From the NCBI GenBank assembly GCA_035999365.1, contig DASYGT010000019.1:1-64000 (forward strand): a stretch of 64,000 bases of DNA, in the 5' to 3' direction. Of this stretch, positions 46,479-54,882 are shown in pieces. The position numbers and the translations under genes were made by a program. The notes under the pieces were generated by a model. The model saw only the letters and a program-made list of their open reading frames with translations. It was not told where the DNA came from and searched no databases. Every line of letters starts with the position of its first letter. Within the stretch, counting starts at the first letter, position 1. This stretch comes from DASYGT01 sp035999365 (GTDB taxonomy: Bacteria > Actinomycetota > Actinomycetes > Mycobacteriales > Jatrophihabitantaceae).

Positions 46479-47289
46479 GCGGGAGGCACGTGCGACAGAA
46501 TTCCTCGCCGAATTCGGTGAGTCGGATGCTTCGGCGCACGATGCGCGGCCACCGCCCGGCCCGATGCAGCACCTCGCTCACCTTCGGTTGCGCCTCGATC
46601 AGCTGATACCGCTGCGGGTTCGTCACGGCCTCCTTCGAGAAGTCGAGCAGCCCGAGGCGGGCCAGGTTCGTGAGGTAGGGGTGGATGCGGTCGACGTTCC
46701 TGCAGCCGGCATGTTCGGCGATCATGTTCAGCCCGTTGCTCACCAATTCCGACCCGACACCGAACGGGCGATTCGTGCGGATGTCGATGGCGGGCTGAGG
46801 GCCGTCGACGTAGATGAAGCGCAGCACCCGCGCCTCGTCCGGTGTGATCTCGGTCAGGATGCGCGCGAACGCCGGATGGGTGTCCTCGATGACCCGGACG
46901 TCGTTCGAGCGCCGCATGAGGTCCTCACCCCGCGAGCGCAGGTCAGCGACTGTGGCGTTCACCGGCGCGATGCTCTCGGGAACGCCGTGCTCATCGGTCG
47001 AGTCGGGGATCCCGAGCGCGTGCCAGGCGGCCGAACGCAGATCGGAGGCGATGCCTTGGATGACCGCCGGCGCAGGCTGGCCGCTCGTCGCCCGTCGCAG
47101 CACGACCGATGTCCCCGTCGTCGCCGCGTTGACCGACCACCGCGCAGCGCGCCAGGAGGAGACCGCGGCAAGGCGGACGAGCTGCGTGCCGACGCCCACC
47201 AGTGGCAGGTCGGACTGGCCGAGGGTCGACGGACCGAGGCCCGGCGGCACGACGACCGCGCGAGGCGGCCGGCGTTCGTCGTCGCTCAT
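46411..47289 (-). CDS. Abi-alpha-like DUF4393 protein
   Basis: 292 residues. An N-terminal Pro-rich head (1-25) is followed by an amphipathic helical region, then the DUF4393 core from about 140 with ILTEITPDEARVLRFIYVDG, the middle YLTNLARLGLLDF and the C-terminal IRLTEFGEEFCRTCLP. Relatives include phage-abortive-infection alpha proteins of Gram-positive plasmids. It lies 5 nt after the DUF445 gene on the same strand, so the two form a unit. Its 3' end overlaps the flavin reductase gene. Confidence 0.72.
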   Translation of the reverse strand: MSDDERRPPRAVVVPPGLGPSTLGQSDLPLVGVGTQLVRLAAVSSWRAARWSVNAATTGTSVVLRRATSGQPAPAVIQGIASDLRSAAWHALGIPDSTDEHGVPESIAPVNATVADLRSRGEDLMRRSNDVRVIEDTHPAFARILTEITPDEARVLRFIYVDGPQPAIDIRTNRPFGVGSELVSNGLNMIAEHAGCRNVDRIHPYLTNLARLGLLDFSKEAVTNPQRYQLIEAQPKVSEVLHRAGRWPRIVRRSIRLTEFGEEFCRTCLPLMAQHHRVGNERPSPNPPTESG

Positions 47290-47294
47290 TCGCG

Positions 47295-48569
47295 TCACGC
47301 TCCGAAGATCGCCAGGTGCAGGAAGCCGGCGAACAGCCCGAGCACACCACCATGCACGAACAGCAGCCACTCGTCCTGCTTGATCGCGGACCGGAGCATC
47401 TCGACGAAGTCGTCGGGGCCCATGGCGCGCATCTGGCCGGCGATGAAGGTGTAGATCCGGTCACTCTGCCGCTTGTTGAACGCCGGCTCGGCGAAGGCTA
47501 CCGGCGCGAATCCCGTCGCCTCTGCTGCCACTGAGTCGCGGATCTTGTCGTATTCACGCCCACCGATCGCCAGGCGGACCGCGGGGCGCACCGGACCGAC
47601 AGCACTGTCGACGGCCGGCCGGATCGTGTCCTCCAGCATCTGCATCGTGCGATCGCTGCGCGGACCGTTGAGCAGCTCGTCACCGATGTTGTTCAAGGTG
47701 ATGACGTTGTCGGCGATCAGACGCGCGTACAGATCGGTGATCTCACCCTGGCGCTTGATGAGGAGCCCCTGTCGCCACGGCACCCACCACTTCGGAAAGA
47801 TCGGTTCGAAGATCATCTCGATACCGATGTAATTGACCATCCAGCCGATGACGACGCCGCCGACAGGCAGTACCCACCAGTGCGGATACAGGTGCAGGAT
47901 GCCGACGAGGGCGAACCCCATCGGAAATCCGAAGTAGAAGCCGAAATTCTGCATGAACCGGAGTTCCTTGCGGCCCATCGTGATGAACAGCTCATTCAGA
48001 AGTTCGGGGTGCGCAACGAAGTAGCGAATCACCATCAGCTTGGCGTCGATCAGCTGATCGACGTTCTCACCGATGTCGTCGGTGATGCGCTTGATCACGC
48101 GCGGTAGCTGTGCCCGAACTCGTGCGTGAATCGTCTCGCGAACCAATGGCGGCAGGTCTCGCCACAGCTGCGCGTACTCCCGCTCCATGATGGCCTCGAC
48201 GACATCGCGGATCTCGTCGCCGGCCATCCTGCCGAGGTGTTCGGCGATCCGGTCCGGTTCCAATTCGCGATAGAAGTCGCCGATGTTCCCGAGCTTCGCC
48301 AATCCCTTGTCCACCGCGATGCTCGCCATCTTGTCGGCACGCGACGGCACGATGCCCTGCCAACCGAGCCCACCGTCGTAGCGAATCAGCGGCAGCACCT
48401 GAATTCGACGCGGCAGGATGGGGAACAGCACCTTCAGGCCCGGGACGTGCACGCCGTGGAACCGGATCGGGCGGAACAGCATCAGGACGCCGGTCCAGTT
48501 CGTGATGTAGCCGATGATGCCGGTGAACAGCGGCACGGTGATCAGGTCGACCAGCAGCTTGTGGTCCAT
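47295..48569 (-). CDS. DUF445 family membrane protein
   Basis: 424 residues. Membrane segments lie at the N-terminus (about 8-28), in the middle (about 210-250) and at the C-terminus (about 400-420). The family core IGYITNWTGVLMLFRPIRF is followed by QGIVPSRADKMASIAVDKGLAKLGNI and the long helical linker. DUF445 proteins are widespread but uncharacterised. It is coupled to the DUF4393 gene. No signal peptide. Confidence 0.85.
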   Translation of the reverse strand: MDHKLLVDLITVPLFTGIIGYITNWTGVLMLFRPIRFHGVHVPGLKVLFPILPRRIQVLPLIRYDGGLGWQGIVPSRADKMASIAVDKGLAKLGNIGDFYRELEPDRIAEHLGRMAGDEIRDVVEAIMEREYAQLWRDLPPLVRETIHARVRAQLPRVIKRITDDIGENVDQLIDAKLMVIRYFVAHPELLNELFITMGRKELRFMQNFGFYFGFPMGFALVGILHLYPHWWVLPVGGVVIGWMVNYIGIEMIFEPIFPKWWVPWRQGLLIKRQGEITDLYARLIADNVITLNNIGDELLNGPRSDRTMQMLEDTIRPAVDSAVGPVRPAVRLAIGGREYDKIRDSVAAEATGFAPVAFAEPAFNKRQSDRIYTFIAGQMRAMGPDDFVEMLRSAIKQDEWLLFVHGGVLGLFAGFLHLAIFGA

Positions 48570-48731
48570 GCACCGTCCCTGCTCGCCTGAATTCAGCCGG
48601 CCGGCGCGCTGGGCGCACGCCGACGGCTGACGCGCTCACATCATCGTGAACACCTGCCCCACGCGTCCACTCGGGGCCGCGGGCGCGCCTGCCTATGGCT
48701 TGGGTCGTCCAGCGGTGATTGAATCTCCTAA

Positions 48732-50696
48732 ATGACCAGTTCCGACGGATATGGCGGGCGCCGGTGGCGGCGCTGGTACGCGCCCGAGGTCCTCGAGCGG
48801 GTCAACGTTCCTGACGTCGCCCTCACCCAACTGCTCGACGACGCCGCCGCCGAGTTCCCCGACCGGGCCGCATTGGCGTTCCTCGGACGGACGATGACCT
48901 ACCGCGCGCTCGTCGAGGCCGTCGACCGCTGCGCGTCGGCGCTGCACGAACTCGGCGCCGTCAAGGGCGATCGCATCGCTCTGGTGATGCCGAACTGCCC
49001 GCAGAACATCATCGCGTTCTTCGCCGTGCTGCGCATCGGCGGCGTGGTCGTGCAGCACAACCCGCTCTACACAACCCCGGAGTTCCACCACCAACTCACC
49101 GACAGTGGGGCGAGCGTGGCGATCGTCTACGACGGCGCTTACGCGAGGATCGCGAAGGCACGACCGGGAACCAGCCTTCAGCACGTCATCGTCACGTCGC
49201 TCCTCGACTACCTTCCGTCGGGCAAGCGGCTCGCGCTGCGGCTGCCGTTTGCGCGGATACGCGAGAAGCGCGCTGCGCTCGTCGCAGAACTCCCGCCGGA
49301 CGCCGACGTCCTCAAGTTCGACGAACTGCTGAAGGCGGCCACTGCTCCCCCGCCGCCGGTCGCCATCGATCCCGAACGTGACCTCGCACTGCTGCAGTAC
49401 ACCGGTGGGACGACGGGGCTACCCAAAGGCGCGATGCTGACCCACCGCAACCTCGTCGCCAATGCCCATCAGGCGACTGCGTGGGATCCGGAGATGAAGC
49501 GCGGCAGTGAGACCGTGCTGGCTGCTCTGCCGATCTTCCACGTCTACGGGCTGACGATGTGCCTGACCGTGAACATGTTGACGGCAGGCACACTCGTCTT
49601 GCTTCCCACGTTCGACCTCAGCCTGCTGTTTGCCGCGATCGACAAGTGGCAGCCAACGATCTTTCCGGGCGTCCCGCCCATGTACGACCTGATCGTGCGG
49701 TCTCGGCGCACGGCCAAACACGACCTGCGATCGATCCGCACATGCGTCTCAGGCGCCATGCGGCTGCCGCCGGAGACGGTGAAGAAGTTCGAGCAGGTGA
49801 CGGGCGGACGGCTCGTCGAGGGCTACGGACTCACCGAGAGCTCCCCCGTTGCACTTGCCAATCCGCTGAACGAGAACGCCCGCGCCGGCACGATCGGCAT
49901 CCCGGTGCCGGGCACCGACATACGGATCGTCAGTGTGGACGACCCGACCCACGAGGTACCGCTGGGCGTGTCAGGTGAGCTGTGCGTGCGCGGGCCCCAG
50001 GTGTTCCAGGGTTACTGGGAACAGCCGGACGAGACGGCCGCCATGCTCTCCGACGGGTGGCTGCACACCGGCGACATCGCCGTCATGGACGACGACGGGT
50101 TCGTCACCATCGTCGATCGGCTGCGCGACGTGATCCTCGCGAGCGGATTCAGCATCTTCCCGTCCGAGATCGAGGACGTGCTCAGTGAACATCCAGCGGT
50201 GTCGGAGTGCGCGGTCGTCGGCGTGCCGCACTTCTACCGCGGCGAGACGGTCAAGGCGTTCGTCGTACTCAACGACGGCGTTCACGTGAGCGAGGAGGAA
50301 CTGCGCCAGTTCTGCGCAGCAGGGCTCGTGGCCTACAAGCTGCCGACGCAGTTCGAGTTCCGCACCGAGTTGCCGCGCAACATCATCGGCAAAGTGCTGC
50401 GGCGGGTACTACGAGCCGAGCACGAGGCCGCCCACGGCCGCCTGCCACCGCCCGTTCTCTACCCCGCAGCGCCGGACGAGCCGCACCCGAACACACCCAC
50501 CGCTCCATTGCCGAGCCCCCCTGCCCCTTCCGGCCATCCTCTCGCGTCGCATCCTGCGCGGCACGCGCTTGCCGTACCGGCTGGGGAGCCGGACGAGTCG
50601 CTGATCGATGCACTCGAACGGCTTGCCCGGCTACGCAACAGCGGGGCCCTCAGCAATGCGGAATTCGACGTCGCGAAGGCGCGCCTGCTGAGCTAG
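48732..50696 (+). CDS. Long-chain acyl-CoA ligase with C-terminal SHOCT domain
   Basis: 654 residues. The adenylating domain has ATP-binding LQYTGGTTGLPKGAMLTHRN, then VEGYGLTESSPVALANP, WLHTGDIAVMDDDG and the C-terminal IIGKVLRRVLR. A Pro-rich linker (about 570-620) precedes ESLIDALERLARLRNSGALSNAEFDVAKARLL, which is the SHOCT pattern (short oligomerisation domain, residues about 622-653). It activates fatty acids as CoA thioesters. Fusion with SHOCT is unusual for this family. ATG 48732 lacks a clear ribosome site. Confidence 0.85.
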   Translation: MTSSDGYGGRRWRRWYAPEVLERVNVPDVALTQLLDDAAAEFPDRAALAFLGRTMTYRALVEAVDRCASALHELGAVKGDRIALVMPNCPQNIIAFFAVLRIGGVVVQHNPLYTTPEFHHQLTDSGASVAIVYDGAYARIAKARPGTSLQHVIVTSLLDYLPSGKRLALRLPFARIREKRAALVAELPPDADVLKFDELLKAATAPPPPVAIDPERDLALLQYTGGTTGLPKGAMLTHRNLVANAHQATAWDPEMKRGSETVLAALPIFHVYGLTMCLTVNMLTAGTLVLLPTFDLSLLFAAIDKWQPTIFPGVPPMYDLIVRSRRTAKHDLRSIRTCVSGAMRLPPETVKKFEQVTGGRLVEGYGLTESSPVALANPLNENARAGTIGIPVPGTDIRIVSVDDPTHEVPLGVSGELCVRGPQVFQGYWEQPDETAAMLSDGWLHTGDIAVMDDDGFVTIVDRLRDVILASGFSIFPSEIEDVLSEHPAVSECAVVGVPHFYRGETVKAFVVLNDGVHVSEEELRQFCAAGLVAYKLPTQFEFRTELPRNIIGKVLRRVLRAEHEAAHGRLPPPVLYPAAPDEPHPNTPTAPLPSPPAPSGHPLASHPARHALAVPAGEPDESLIDALERLARLRNSGALSNAEFDVAKARLLS

Positions 50697-50706
50697 AACT
50701 TTATGC

Positions 50707-50736
50707 TATACATCGAAGGTATACACATGGTGTACG
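50707..50736 (+). promoter_or_regulatory. Candidate PadR operator upstream of the padR-ABC operon
   Basis: TATAC at 50707-50711 and GTATA at 50719-50723 form a perfect inverted repeat with a 7-nt spacer. GTATAC (50719-50724) and GTGTAC (50730-50735) give an overlapping dyad. The region is AT-rich in an otherwise GC-rich context and ends 10 nt before the padR ATG, the placement expected for autoregulation by a PadR repressor. Confidence 0.55.
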
Positions 50737-50745
50737 GTGCTCGGC

Positions 50746-51270
50746 ATGACTGTCCCCATTGCCCTGCTCGGCCTGCTCGAGCGCGAACCCAGTCACGGCT
50801 ACGACCTCAAACGTGACTACGACACCTATTTCGGGCGGGGCAAGCAACTGCCCTTCGGCCAGGTGTACGCGACGCTGGGACGGCTGGCCCGCGACGGCAA
50901 GGTGATCGTCGGCGAGGCCGAACCCGGCGCCGGCCCCGATCGCAAGCGCTACGTGATCACCGAGCAGGGAGCCAGCGACGTCGAATCCTGGCTCGTCGAG
51001 CCGGTGGCACCCGAACCGCACCTGCAGTCCGTGCTCTTCGTCAAGGTCGTGCTTGCACTGATGCTCGACCGGTCCGCACAGCAGTACCTGGACACCCAGC
51101 GCGCCGCGCACCTACAGCGCATGCGCGAACTCACCGAGGTCAAGCGCACCGGCGATGCCGTCGATGCCCTGCTGGCCGATCACGGGCTGTTCCACCTCGA
51201 AGCGGACCTGCGCTGGATCGAGCTCACCGCGGCCCGGCTATCCGTCATCGCGAAGGAGATCGCGAAATGA
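50746..51270 (+). CDS. PadR-family transcriptional regulator
   Basis: 174 residues. The winged helix-turn-helix (ALLGLLEREPSHGYDLKRDYDTYF, PFGQVYATLGRLARDGKV) is followed by a C-terminal dimer helix region. PadR proteins repress the adjacent exporter until a toxic ligand binds. ATG 50746; the longer GTG at 50737 is less likely. The stop overlaps the ABC ATPase start. Confidence 0.92.
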   Translation: MTVPIALLGLLEREPSHGYDLKRDYDTYFGRGKQLPFGQVYATLGRLARDGKVIVGEAEPGAGPDRKRYVITEQGASDVESWLVEPVAPEPHLQSVLFVKVVLALMLDRSAQQYLDTQRAAHLQRMRELTEVKRTGDAVDALLADHGLFHLEADLRWIELTAARLSVIAKEIAK

Positions 51271-51959
51271 CCCCTCTCATCGAGGCAGACGAGCTCAGCT
51301 TCCGCTTCGGCGAGACGCCGGCTTTGCGCGGCGCGAGTCTGGCAGTGCAGGCCGGCGAGATCCTCGCCGTGATGGGGCCGAGCGGCTCGGGCAAGTCGAC
51401 CCTGCTGCACTGCCTGGCGGGCATCCTGGTTCCGGATGACGGAACCGTCCACTTTGCCGGACGCCGCATCGACTCGCTGCCCGACGCCGAGCGCAGCGCC
51501 CTGCGACGCGGCCGCTTCGGCTTCGTCTTCCAATTCGGCCAGCTCGTCCCCGAGCTCAGTGCCGAGGAGAACGTCGCGTTGCCGCTGCTGCTCGGCGGCA
51601 TGTCGCGCCGCGACGCCATCGACAGGGCGAGGAGGTGGTTCGGCCGGCTGGGCCTCGACGGTCTGGAACGCCGACGATCGGGCGAGCTCTCCGGCGGCCA
51701 GTCGCAACGGGTCGCGCTCGCCCGCGGCCTCGTCACCGAGCCGGAGGTGCTGTTCGCCGACGAGCCGACAGGCGCGCTGGACTCGCTCACGGGCGAGCAG
51801 GTGATGGAGCTGCTCACTGCCTCGGCTCGCGAGCACGGGACCACGGTCGTGCTCGTCACGCACGAACCCCGGGTGGCTGCCTACGCAGACCGTGAGGTGA
51901 TCGTGCGCGACGGCCGGGTGACAACGTTGTCGCCCGCCGCGGCCGCCTCCGCGTCATGA
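51267..51959 (+). CDS. ABC transporter ATP-binding protein (LolD/MacB-type)
   Basis: 230-residue ATPase. Walker A GPSGSGKST (near residue 37), Q-loop in FVFQFGQLVPELS, signature LSGGQSQRVALARGL, Walker B VLFADEPTGALD and H-loop VTHEP are present. It belongs to the FtsX-partner exporter class. It overlaps padR and the permease gene by ATGA at both ends, so the three are co-translated. Confidence 0.95.
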   Translation: MTPLIEADELSFRFGETPALRGASLAVQAGEILAVMGPSGSGKSTLLHCLAGILVPDDGTVHFAGRRIDSLPDAERSALRRGRFGFVFQFGQLVPELSAEENVALPLLLGGMSRRDAIDRARRWFGRLGLDGLERRRSGELSGGQSQRVALARGLVTEPEVLFADEPTGALDSLTGEQVMELLTASAREHGTTVVLVTHEPRVAAYADREVIVRDGRVTTLSPAAAASAS

Positions 51960-54247
51960 TCCGGTTCGGACTGCGGTTGACGCTGCGGGGCGGGCGGGAG
52001 GCAGCCGCGCGATTGATCGTGATCTGCGCGGCGGTGGCGATCGGGGTCGCCCTCCTGCTCTCGACCCTTGCCGGGCTGAATGCGATGCACACCCAGAACG
52101 CCCGCTTCGGCTGGCTGGAGACGGGAGCGCAGGGCGTATCCGAATCGCACCGGCCGGTGCCGGGCAGCGACCCGGAATGGTGGCTGCTCAGTGCGGATGA
52201 GTACGCGGGCACGCAGATCGGTCGCGTGGACGTGGCGGCGACGGGTGCCCGATCCCCCATCCCGCCGGGTCTGCCGCGGTTGCCCTCGGCCGGCGAGTAC
52301 TACGCCTCCCCCGCGCTGGCGGCACTGCTGCGCACGCTTCCGAACGCCGAACTCGCAGCGCGCTATCCGGGCCACCTGGTCGCGACGATCGGTGACGCGG
52401 GCCTGCCTTCGCCCGACTCGCTCATCGTCGTTGTCGGTCGCAGCGTCGCCGATCTGTCGGCGCAACCGCGCGCCACCGAGATCACCGAGATCAGCACCAC
52501 GTCACCGAGCGGGTGCAACGGGCCCTGCTATGACATCGGCTTCAACGCCAGGAGCATCGACCTGATCCTGTCGGTCGTCTCCGCGGCGATCCTGTTCCCG
52601 GTGCTGATCTTCATCGGTGCAGCGACGCGGTTGTCGGCGGCTCGGCGCGATCAGCGCTTCGCCGCCATGCGGCTCGTGGGCGCGACCCCACGACAGATAG
52701 CTCTCATCGCCGCCGTCGAATCGACGCTCGCAGCGTTTATCGGCGTCCTCCTCGGGTTCGGTCTGTTCGCCGCGTTCCAGCCGCTCATCGCCAGGGTCCC
52801 CTTCACCGGCACCCGGTTCTTCGCCCACGACATGGCGCTCTCGATGCCGGACGTCCTGGCGGTCGCACTCGGCGTCCCGATCGCGGCGGCTGTCGCGGCC
52901 CGATTCGCGCTGCGCCGTGTCATCGTGTCGCCGCTCGGGGTGTCGCGACGCGTGACTCCGCAGCCGCCCAGTGCGTGGCGGGTGCTTCCCGTCGTAGCCG
53001 GCATCGCCGAACTCGCCTACTTCGTGGCGCAAGGGCGTCCCGCGACTACCGACGGCCAGATCATGGCCTTCCTGCCGGGCATCCTGATCACGATGAGCGG
53101 TTTGGTGTTCGCCGGCCCGTGGCTGACCATGATCGGCTCGCGCGCGCTGGCGGTTCGTGCTCGCCGCCCTGCGGCACTAATCGCCGCGCGTCGGCTGTCG
53201 GACAACCCGCAAGCCGGGTTCAGGGCGATCAGCGGGCTCGTGCTCAGCCTCTTCGTAGCCAGCGTCGCGTTCGGCATCATCCTCAGCTTCGACGCGCACC
53301 GTGGCGGGTCGACGTCCTACAGTCCCGCCGAGCAGGCGACGATCGTCGACGACCTGATCGTCTTCGCCGATCGCGGACCAACCGCCCCGGTGCGGGCGCT
53401 GCCGGCCGGCTTGGCAGGCACGCTGCACGCCATCGCCGGCGTGCGCGCCGTGACACCGCTGCATGCGGGTCCGGAGTTCGGAGTCATGCCTGCTACGACC
53501 GGCCCGCCACCTGTAGGCGCTGCGGATCCCTTCAGCGTTCTCGTCGAATGCGCAGATCTTGTCGGCGCGACCGCGCTCGGGTCCTGCGCGCCTGGCGCGG
53601 CCACGGCGGCGGTAGCCGACCCTTCGTTCGCCCAGCTGCAGGGACCGAGCGGCGCGGTCTGGCAGGCGGCCCCAGAATCGCCCGGCTCGGTGGCGGCCCT
53701 GCCACTGGCAACGCTCGTCGTGACGACCGACGGCACGCGACACGCCGTCGAGCAGGTGCGCACCCTGCTGGCTCAGCGGATGCCGAGCCGCGACGGCTTC
53801 GCCCCGCTGACGATCGCCGAGGACCGCGCGCAGTCGGCGGACACCAAGCGCTCGCAGGGCTACGAGCGGCTCGCCGACGTCGTGATCCTGACGAGCCTGC
53901 CGATCGCGGGCTGCACCCTCGCTGTCAGCGTGGTCGCGGGCCTCAATGACCGCCGGCGTCCCTTCGGGCTGCTGCGCCTCAGCGGTACGCCGCTCACCGT
54001 CCTGCGCCGGGTGGTCGCGCTCGAGGCGGCCGTCCCGCTGCTGGTCAGCGCCGTGGTGTCCATTGCGGTCGGCTTCCTGACCGCCTACCTGTTCCTGCGC
54101 GCGCAGATGAGCGAGACGCTGGTGCCGCCGGGGATCGGGTACTACGCGACCGTGGTCGCCGGACTCGTGGCGTCGCTGGCGATCATCGCCTCGACCATGC
54201 CGCTGCTCGATCGGACGACCGCCACGGAGACGACGCGCACCGACTGA
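51956..54247 (+). CDS. FtsX-like ABC transporter permease
   Basis: 763 residues with about 8-10 membrane segments and FtsX domains: residues around 200-330 contain ATRLSAARRDQRFAAMRLVGATPRQI and the C-terminal part RPFGLLRLSGTPLTVLRRVV. Large extracytoplasmic loops lie between helices. It pairs with the upstream ATPase to export lipid-like or antimicrobial compounds in the PadR-regulated unit. No separate accessory subunit is seen. Confidence 0.9.
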   Translation: MIRFGLRLTLRGGREAAARLIVICAAVAIGVALLLSTLAGLNAMHTQNARFGWLETGAQGVSESHRPVPGSDPEWWLLSADEYAGTQIGRVDVAATGARSPIPPGLPRLPSAGEYYASPALAALLRTLPNAELAARYPGHLVATIGDAGLPSPDSLIVVVGRSVADLSAQPRATEITEISTTSPSGCNGPCYDIGFNARSIDLILSVVSAAILFPVLIFIGAATRLSAARRDQRFAAMRLVGATPRQIALIAAVESTLAAFIGVLLGFGLFAAFQPLIARVPFTGTRFFAHDMALSMPDVLAVALGVPIAAAVAARFALRRVIVSPLGVSRRVTPQPPSAWRVLPVVAGIAELAYFVAQGRPATTDGQIMAFLPGILITMSGLVFAGPWLTMIGSRALAVRARRPAALIAARRLSDNPQAGFRAISGLVLSLFVASVAFGIILSFDAHRGGSTSYSPAEQATIVDDLIVFADRGPTAPVRALPAGLAGTLHAIAGVRAVTPLHAGPEFGVMPATTGPPPVGAADPFSVLVECADLVGATALGSCAPGAATAAVADPSFAQLQGPSGAVWQAAPESPGSVAALPLATLVVTTDGTRHAVEQVRTLLAQRMPSRDGFAPLTIAEDRAQSADTKRSQGYERLADVVILTSLPIAGCTLAVSVVAGLNDRRRPFGLLRLSGTPLTVLRRVVALEAAVPLLVSAVVSIAVGFLTAYLFLRAQMSETLVPPGIGYYATVVAGLVASLAIIASTMPLLDRTTATETTRTD

Positions 54248-54295
54248 CGCGACACCGGCGCCCCATCTAGATGCCGCGAGTCTGCTCTGACGTCG

Positions 54296-54345
54296 AGATC
54301 TTGTGCTGACGCGCCGGTGTGGCCCGGCGCGTCTGCACAAGATCT
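54296..54345. terminator. Long inverted repeat (bidirectional terminator candidate)
   Basis: A 22-bp stem (54296-54317 with 54324-54345) with one mismatch and the loop TGTGGC. It lies between the convergent permease and CopD-like genes. The outer arms read AGATCTTGTGC and GCACAAGATCT. Confidence 0.75.
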
Positions 54346-54359
54346 GCCGCGGCCACTCG

Positions 54360-54761
54360 TCAGCCGGCGAGCAGAATGCCGAGGAACAGCGCACCGAGAG
54401 CCGTGACTGCCGTCAGCGCACCCCACACAGCTAGCGCGCGCTTGCTCGTCGATCGGGCGTGCAGCCACGCCGTCAAGCCGGACGCGGCAACGACGACCAG
54501 CTTGACGATCAGGGTCACCCGGTAGCTGCCGTGGTCGTCAGAGCGGACGGCCACCACGTTCCAGATGCCGGTGACGATCAGCACGCCGAACGCCGGCCAC
54601 GCGACCCGGTTGAACGCACGCGCCGCGATGCCCGGTACCTCCGCGTCAGCGGCACGTAGCGCCGGCACGAGCGCGCCCAAGGTCAGCTGCCCGCCGACCC
54701 AGACCGTCGCGGCGAGGACGTGCAGGAACAGGCGCACGGTTTCCCACGACGGAGTGATCAT
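54360..54761 (-). CDS. CopD-like small membrane protein
   Basis: 133 residues with four membrane helices. The N-terminal WETVRLFLHVLAATVWVGGQLTL is the pattern of CopD/DUF2269-like domains; the central IVTGIWNV and the final AVTALGALFLGILLA repeat the family layout. Proteins of this type are linked to copper uptake or to unknown membrane roles. Function unproven. Confidence 0.75.
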   Translation of the reverse strand: MITPSWETVRLFLHVLAATVWVGGQLTLGALVPALRAADAEVPGIAARAFNRVAWPAFGVLIVTGIWNVVAVRSDDHGSYRVTLIVKLVVVAASGLTAWLHARSTSKRALAVWGALTAVTALGALFLGILLAG

Positions 54762-54882
54762 TCACGCCGTCCGAGCAGGAACGGCAGGTGCGTCGCCCGT
54801 CGAGTTGTTCCGTTCATCGCGCCCTCCGCCCGGCCCCGGGCCACGCACGCCCCCGCGCAGCGTGGCCCGGTCCCGACCGCTT

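Noticed and set aside
46411..47289. Abi-alpha gene as proof of a phage-defence island
   Set aside because: No other defence gene, integrase or mobile element nearby; kept only as a hypothesis.
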